Both the position numbers and the translations under genes were made by a program. Shown piece after piece: positions 58,701 to 64,000 of a stretch of DNA of 64,000 bases; position 1 is the first letter of the stretch, and every line of letters begins with the position of its first letter. The notes below the pieces were generated by a model. That model was not told the origin of the DNA. It made no database searches and saw only the letters and a program-made list of their open reading frames with translations. Source of the DNA: Labyrinthula sp. Ha (taxonomy: Eukaryota; Sar; Bigyra; Labyrinthulida; Labyrinthulaceae); NCBI GenBank assembly GCA_015227615.1, contig JAALGZ010000011.1:1-64000 (forward strand). The letters run 5' to 3'.

Positions 58701-61700
58701 AAAACCTTAAGCAAACCCCGTAAACTCTTGAAATCAATATTCCAGTACCTTAACTGGTACCTTGATTCAGTTGGAATGATTCTGAACAAGTTTAATAGAA
58801 AATCTCCTCGGGGAACTAAGCTATCGTTTCCATCTGCACAAATGGCATTCTTTTGCGAAAAGAATCAATTTCATGTGGAGATAACGTATCTACAACGACC
58901 CTATGTAAATGATATCACGAAACTTGATTAAAACATATTAGTCTATAATAGAATGGCTATGTGAGACATTGTTTGTAAAAAATTGGCAATAAGCAAGAAA
59001 AATTTAACACATTTCCTTCCTTGGAAACTGACCCGGGTGATTTCTAAGAGGCAAAAAACCTTAAGCAAACCCCGTAAACTCTTGAAATCAATATTCCAGT
59101 ACCTTAACTGGTACCTTGATTCAGTTGGAATGATTCTGAACAAGTTTAATAGAAAATCTCCTCGGGGAACTAAGCTATCGTTTCCATCTGCACAAATGGC
59201 ATTCTTTTGCGAAAAGAATCAATTTCATGTGGAGATAACGTATCTACAACGATCCTATGTAAATGATATCACGAAATTTGATTAAAACATATTAGTCTAT
59301 AATAGAATGGCTATTTGGGACATTATTCGCAAAAAATTGACAATAACCAACAAATACTTAACACATTTCCTTCCTTGGAAAGTGACCCGGGTGATTTCCA
59401 AGAGGCAAAAAACCTTAAGCAAACCCCGTAAACTCTTGAAATCAATATTACAGTACCTTAACTGGTACCTTGATTCAGTTGGAATGATTCTGAATAAGTT
59501 TAATAGAAAATCTCCTCGGGGAACTAAGCTATCGTTTCCATCTGCACAAATGGCATTCTTTTGCGAAAAGAATCAATTTCATGTGGAGATAACGTATCTA
59601 CAACGACCCTATGTAAATGATATCACGAAACTTGATTAAAACATATTAGTCTATAATTGAATGGCTATTTTGGGACATTGTTCGTAAAAAATTGACAATA
59701 ACCAACAAAAATTTAACACATTTTCTTCCTTGGAAACTGACCCGGGTGATTTCCAAGAGGCAAAAAACCTTAAGCAAACCCCGTAAACTCTTGAAATCAA
59801 TATTCCAGTACCTTAACTGGTACCTTGATTCAGTTGGAATGATTCTGAACAAGTTTAATAGAAAATCTCCTCGGGGAACTAAGCTATCGTTTCCATCTGC
59901 ACAAATGGCATTCTTTTGCGAAAAGAATCAATTTCATGTGGAGATAACGTATCTACAAGGACCTTATGTAAACGATAACACGAAACTTGATTAAAACATG
60001 TTAGTCTATAATAGAATGACTATTTGGGACATTTCTCGCAAAAAATTGGCAATAAACAACAAATACTTAACACATTTCCTTCCTTGGAAACTGACCCGGG
60101 TGATTTCTAAGAGGCAAAAAACCTTAAGCAAACCCCGTAAACTCTTGAAATCAATATTCCAGTACCTTAACTGGTGCCTTGATTCAGTCGGAACGATTTA
60201 AAATAAGTTTAATAGAAAATCTCCTCGGGGAACTAAGCTATCGTTTCCATCTGCACAAATGGCATTCTTTTGCGAAAAGAATCAATTTCATGTGGAGATA
60301 ATGTATCTACAAGGACCTTATGTAAACGATAACACGAAACTTGATTAAAACATGTTAGTCTATAATTGAATGGCTATTTGGGACATTATTCGCAAAAAAT
60401 TGGCAATAACCAAGAAAAATTTAACACATTTCCTTCCTTGGAAACTGACCCGGGTGATTTCTAAGAGGCAAGAAACCTTAAGCAAACCCCGTAAACTCTT
60501 GAAATCAATATTCCAGTACCTTAACTGATGCCTTGATTCAGTTGGAATGATTCTGAACAAGTTTAATAGAAAATCTCCTCGGGGAACTAAGCTATCGTTT
60601 CCATCTGCACAAATGGCATTCTTTTGCGAAAAGAATCAATTTCATGTGGAGATAATGTATCTACAAGGACCTTATGTAAACGATAACACGAAACTTGATT
60701 AAAACATGTTAGTCTATAATTGAATGGCTATTTGGGACATTATTCGCAAAAAATTGGCAATAACCAACAAATACTTAACACATTTCCTTCCTTGGAAACT
60801 GACCCGGGTGATTTCTAAGAGGCAAAAAACCTTAAGCAAACCCCGCAAACTCTTGAAATCAATATTCCAGTACCTTAACTGGTGCCTTGATTCAGTCGGA
60901 ACGATTTAAAACAAGTTTAATAGAAAAATTCCATGGGGAACTAAGCTATCGTTTCCATCTGCACAAATGGCATTCTTTTGCGAAAAGAATCAATTTCATG
61001 TGGAGATAATGTATCTACAAGGACCTTATGTAAACGATATCACGAAACTTGATTAAAACATATTAGTCTATAATTGAATGGCTATTTTGAGACATTTCTC
61101 GCAAAAAATTGGCAATAACCAACAAAAATTTAACACATTTTCTTCCTTGGAAACTGACCCGGGTGGTTTCTAAGAGGCAAAAAACCTTAAGCAAACCCCT
61201 TAAACTCTTGAAATCAATATTCTAGTACCTTAACTGATGCCTTGATTCAGTCGAAACGATTTAAAACAAGTTTAATAGAAAATCTCCTCGGGGAACTAAG
61301 CTATCGTTTCCATCTGCACAAATGGCATTCTTTTATGAAAAGAATCAATTTCATGTGGAGATAATGTATCTACAAGGACCTTATGTAAACGATAACACGA
61401 AACTTGATTAAAACATATTAGTCTATAATAGAATGGTTATTTGAGACATTGTTTGTAAAAAATTGGCAATAACCAACAAAAATTTAACACATTTTCTTCC
61501 TTGGAAACTGACCCGGGTGGTTTCTAAGAGGCAAAAAACCTTAAGCAAACCCCTTAAACTTTTGAGATCAATATTCCAGTACCTTAACTGGTGCCTTGAT
61601 TCAGTCGGAACGATTTAAAATAAGTTTAATAGAAAATCTCCTCGGGGAACTAAGCTATCGTTTCCATCTGCACAACTGGCATTCTTTTGCGAAAAGAATC

Positions 61701-64000
61701 AATTTCATGTGGAGATAACGTATCTACAAGGACCTTATGTAAACGATAACACGAAACTTGATTAAAACATATTAGTCTATAATAGAATGGCTATTTGAGA
61801 CATTGTTTGTAAAAAATTGGCAATAACCAAGAAAAATTTAACACATTTCCTTCCTTGGAAACTGACCCGGGTGATTTCTAAGAGGCAAAAAACCTTAAGC
61901 AAACCCCGCAAACTCTTGAAATCAATATTCCAGTACCTTAACTGGTGCCTTGATTCAGTCGGAACGATTTAAAACAAGTTTAATAGAAAAATTCCATGGG
62001 GAACTAAGCTATCGTTTCCATCTGCACAAATGGCATTCTTTTGCGAAAAGAATCAATTTCATGTGGAGATAACGTATCTACAACGACCCTATGTAAATGA
62101 TATCACGAAACTTGATTAAAACATGTTAGTCTATGATAGAATGGCTATTTGGGACATTATTCGCAAAAAATTGGCAATAACCAAGAAAAATTTAACACAT
62201 TTCCTTCCTTGGAAACTGACCCGGGTGATTTCTAAGAGGCAAGAAACCTTAAGCAAACCCCGTAAACTCTTGAAATCAATTTTCCAATACCTTAACTGAT
62301 GCCTTGATTCAGTCGGAACGATTTAAAATAAGTTTAATAGAAAATCTCCTCGGGGAACTAAGCTATCGTTTCCATCTGCACAAATGGCATTCTTTTGCGA
62401 AAAGAATCAATTTCATGTGGAGATAATGTATCTACAAGGACCTTATGTAAACGATATCACGAAACTTGATTAAAACATATTAGTCTATAATTGAATGGCT
62501 ATTTTGAGACATTTCTCGCAAAAAATTGGCAATAACCAACAAAAATTTAACACATTTTCTTCCTTGGAAACTGACCCGGGTGGTTTCTAAGAGGCAAAAA
62601 ACCTTAAGCAAACCCCTTAAACTCTTGAAATCAATATTCTAGTACCTTAACTGATGCCTTGATTCAGTCGAAACGATTTAAAACAAGTTTAATAGAAAAT
62701 CTCCTCGGGGAACTAAGCTATCGTTTCCATCTGCACAAATGGCATTCTTTTATGAAAAGAATCAATTTCATGTGGAGATAATGTATCTACAAGGACCTTA
62801 TGTAAACGATAACACGAAACTTGATTAAAACATATTAGTCTATAATAGAATGGTTATTTGAGACATTGTTTGTAAAAAATTGGCAATAACCAAGAAAAAT
62901 TTAACACATTTCCTTCCTTGGAAACTGACCCGGGTGGTTTCTAAGAGGCAAAAAACCTTAAGCAAACCCCTTAAACTCTTGAAATCAATATTCCAGTACC
63001 TTAACTGATGCCTTGATTCAGTCGGAACGATTTAAAACAAGTTTAATAGAAAACCTTCTCGGGGAACTAAGCTATCGTTTCCATCTGCACAAATGGCATT
63101 CTATTGCGAAAAGAATCAATTTCATGTGGAGATAATGTATCTACAAGGACCTTATGTAAACGATAACACGAAACTTGATTAAAACATGTTAGTCTATAAT
63201 TGAATGGCTATTTGGGACATTTCTCGCAAAAAATTGGCAATAACCAACAAAAATTTAACACATTTTCTTCCTTGGAAACTGACCCGGGTGGTTTCTAAGA
63301 GGCAAAAAACCTTAAGCAAACCCCTTATACTTTTGAAATCAATATTTCAGTGCCTTAACTGGTGCCTTGATTCAGTCGGAACGATTTAAAACAAGTTTAA
63401 TAGAAAACCTTCTCGGGGAACTAAGCTATCGTTTCCATCTGCACAAATGGCATTCTATTGCGAAAAGAATCAATTTCATGTGGAGATAATGTATCTACAA
63501 GGACCTTATGTAAACGATAACACGAAACTTGATTAAAACATGTTAGTCTATAATTGAATGGCTATTTGGGACATTATTCGCAAAAAATTGGCAATAACCA
63601 ACAAATACTTAACACATTTCCTTCCTTGGAAACTGACCCGGGTGATTTCTAAGAGGCAAAAAACCTTAAGCAAACCCCGCAAACTCTTGAAATCAATATT
63701 CCAGTACCTTAACTGGTGCCTTGATTCAGTCGGAACGATTTAAAACAAGTTTAATAGAAAAATTCCATGGGGAACTAAGCTATCGTTTCCATCTGCACAA
63801 ATGGCATTCTTTTGCGAAAAGAATCAATTTCATGTGGAGATAACGTATCTACAACGACCCTATGTAAATGATATCACGAAACTTGATTAAAACATATTAG
63901 TCTATAATATAATGGCTATTTGGGACATTATTCGCAAAAAATTGGCAATAACCAACAAATACTTAACACATTTCCTTCCTTGGAAACTGACCCGGGTGAT
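46756..64000. repeat. tandem satellite, 354/355-bp unit, about 49 copies, continues beyond the window
   Basis: Sequence landmarks (for example GGCATTCTTTTGCGAAAAG, GACCCGGGTG, CTTAAGCAAACCCC) recur every 354 or 355 bp from about 46756 to the last base. Copies are mostly very alike in one head-to-tail orientation. The 355-bp form has an extra T in the GGCTATTTTGGGACATTG version. The first unit is partial and begins inside the unit at GAAAATCTCCT. Two monomer families are visible. One has GGTGCC or GATGCC followed by AGTCGGAACGATTTAAAA. The other has GGTACC followed by AGTTGGAATGATTCTGAA. The second family keeps a 100-116-codon open frame. Larger blocks are duplicated inside the array. The unit is about two nucleosome repeats long, usual for centromeric or subtelomeric satellites; location is not shown by the sequence. 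Confidence 0.97.
48680..49012 (+). other. representative open monomer of the satellite (110-codon frame)
   Basis: In this copy and in those starting at about 47954 (116 codons), 53994, 56474, 58587 (114 codons) and 59307, a frame begins at MAIWDIIRKKL and runs to a fixed end at TKLD before TAA. It covers nearly all of the 118-codon unit. The predicted peptide is basic in its first half (KRQKTLSKPRKLLK) and matches no family I know. Other copies keep only about 100 codons, because TGA follows ATGGCTATT, or are closed in the middle. High identity between copies makes an open frame weak evidence for coding, so I treat it as possible, not established. The minus-strand frames over the same units are shadows. 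Confidence 0.3.

Noticed and set aside
47962-60560. Minus-strand frames (MFRIIPTES...) in the satellite units
   Set aside because: They are 60-70 codons long, overlap the plus-strand frame, vary in their ends, and are best explained as shadows of a conserved repeat.
46756-64000. CRISPR-like or genuine multigene array
   Set aside because: The repeat is 354 bp with no spacers, and many copies are closed to translation. It is a satellite; coding is left open only for one monomer family.

Overview
The window is nuclear DNA of a unicellular eukaryote that builds cilia or flagella. It is AT-rich, uses the standard genetic code (TAA, TAG and TGA all serve as stops) and its genes are split by extremely short introns. 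It carries a convincing IFT122 gene (intraflagellar transport), a PEX16 gene (peroxisomes), RRS1 (ribosome assembly) and a Rax1-like RGS membrane protein. I cannot assign a lineage. The 14 introns I can place by reading frame and homology are 27-33 nt long (mean 29), nearly all GT...TAG. That length is rare among eukaryotes.

Layout. 1-3 kb: apparently non-coding, ending in a cluster of AACTCAAA motifs. 3.0-5.5 kb: RRS1 (+) and a coiled-coil protein (-), convergent with 5 bp between their stops. 5.5-15.2 kb: long gene-poor stretch with a LINE fragment near 6 kb. 15.2-16.2 kb: RGS/three-membrane-segment protein (-). 16.2-21 kb: non-coding DNA and a decayed tyrosine-recombinase (Crypton-like) transposon. 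21.1-30.2 kb: the gene-rich core, namely a 1602-residue SF2/SNF2-like helicase that continues in one spliced reading frame into an AlkA/MAG-type DNA glycosylase, then IFT122 116 bp downstream. 30.2-40.4 kb: repeats and transposon debris (an inverted-repeat element, microsatellite, 43-bp minisatellite, hairpins, a LINE endonuclease fragment). 40.4-44.8 kb: PEX16 and a large, probably axonemal ASH/MSP-like protein, 19 bp apart. 44.8-46.7 kb: spacer. 46.76-64.0 kb: a tandem satellite of about 49 copies of a 354/355-bp unit that runs off the window's end.

The most notable object is the helicase-DNA glycosylase fusion. It would couple strand opening or translocation to alkylated-base excision in one polypeptide, which to my knowledge is not a described architecture. 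The second is the set of about 29-nt introns in two adjacent genes. The third is the satellite, whose unit is exactly 118 codons long in most copies and exists as two monomer families, one of which keeps a 100-116-codon open frame.

Limits: everything here was read by eye, without searches. Family names rest on remembered conserved motifs. Intron calls rest on frame continuity plus protein similarity, not on RNA.
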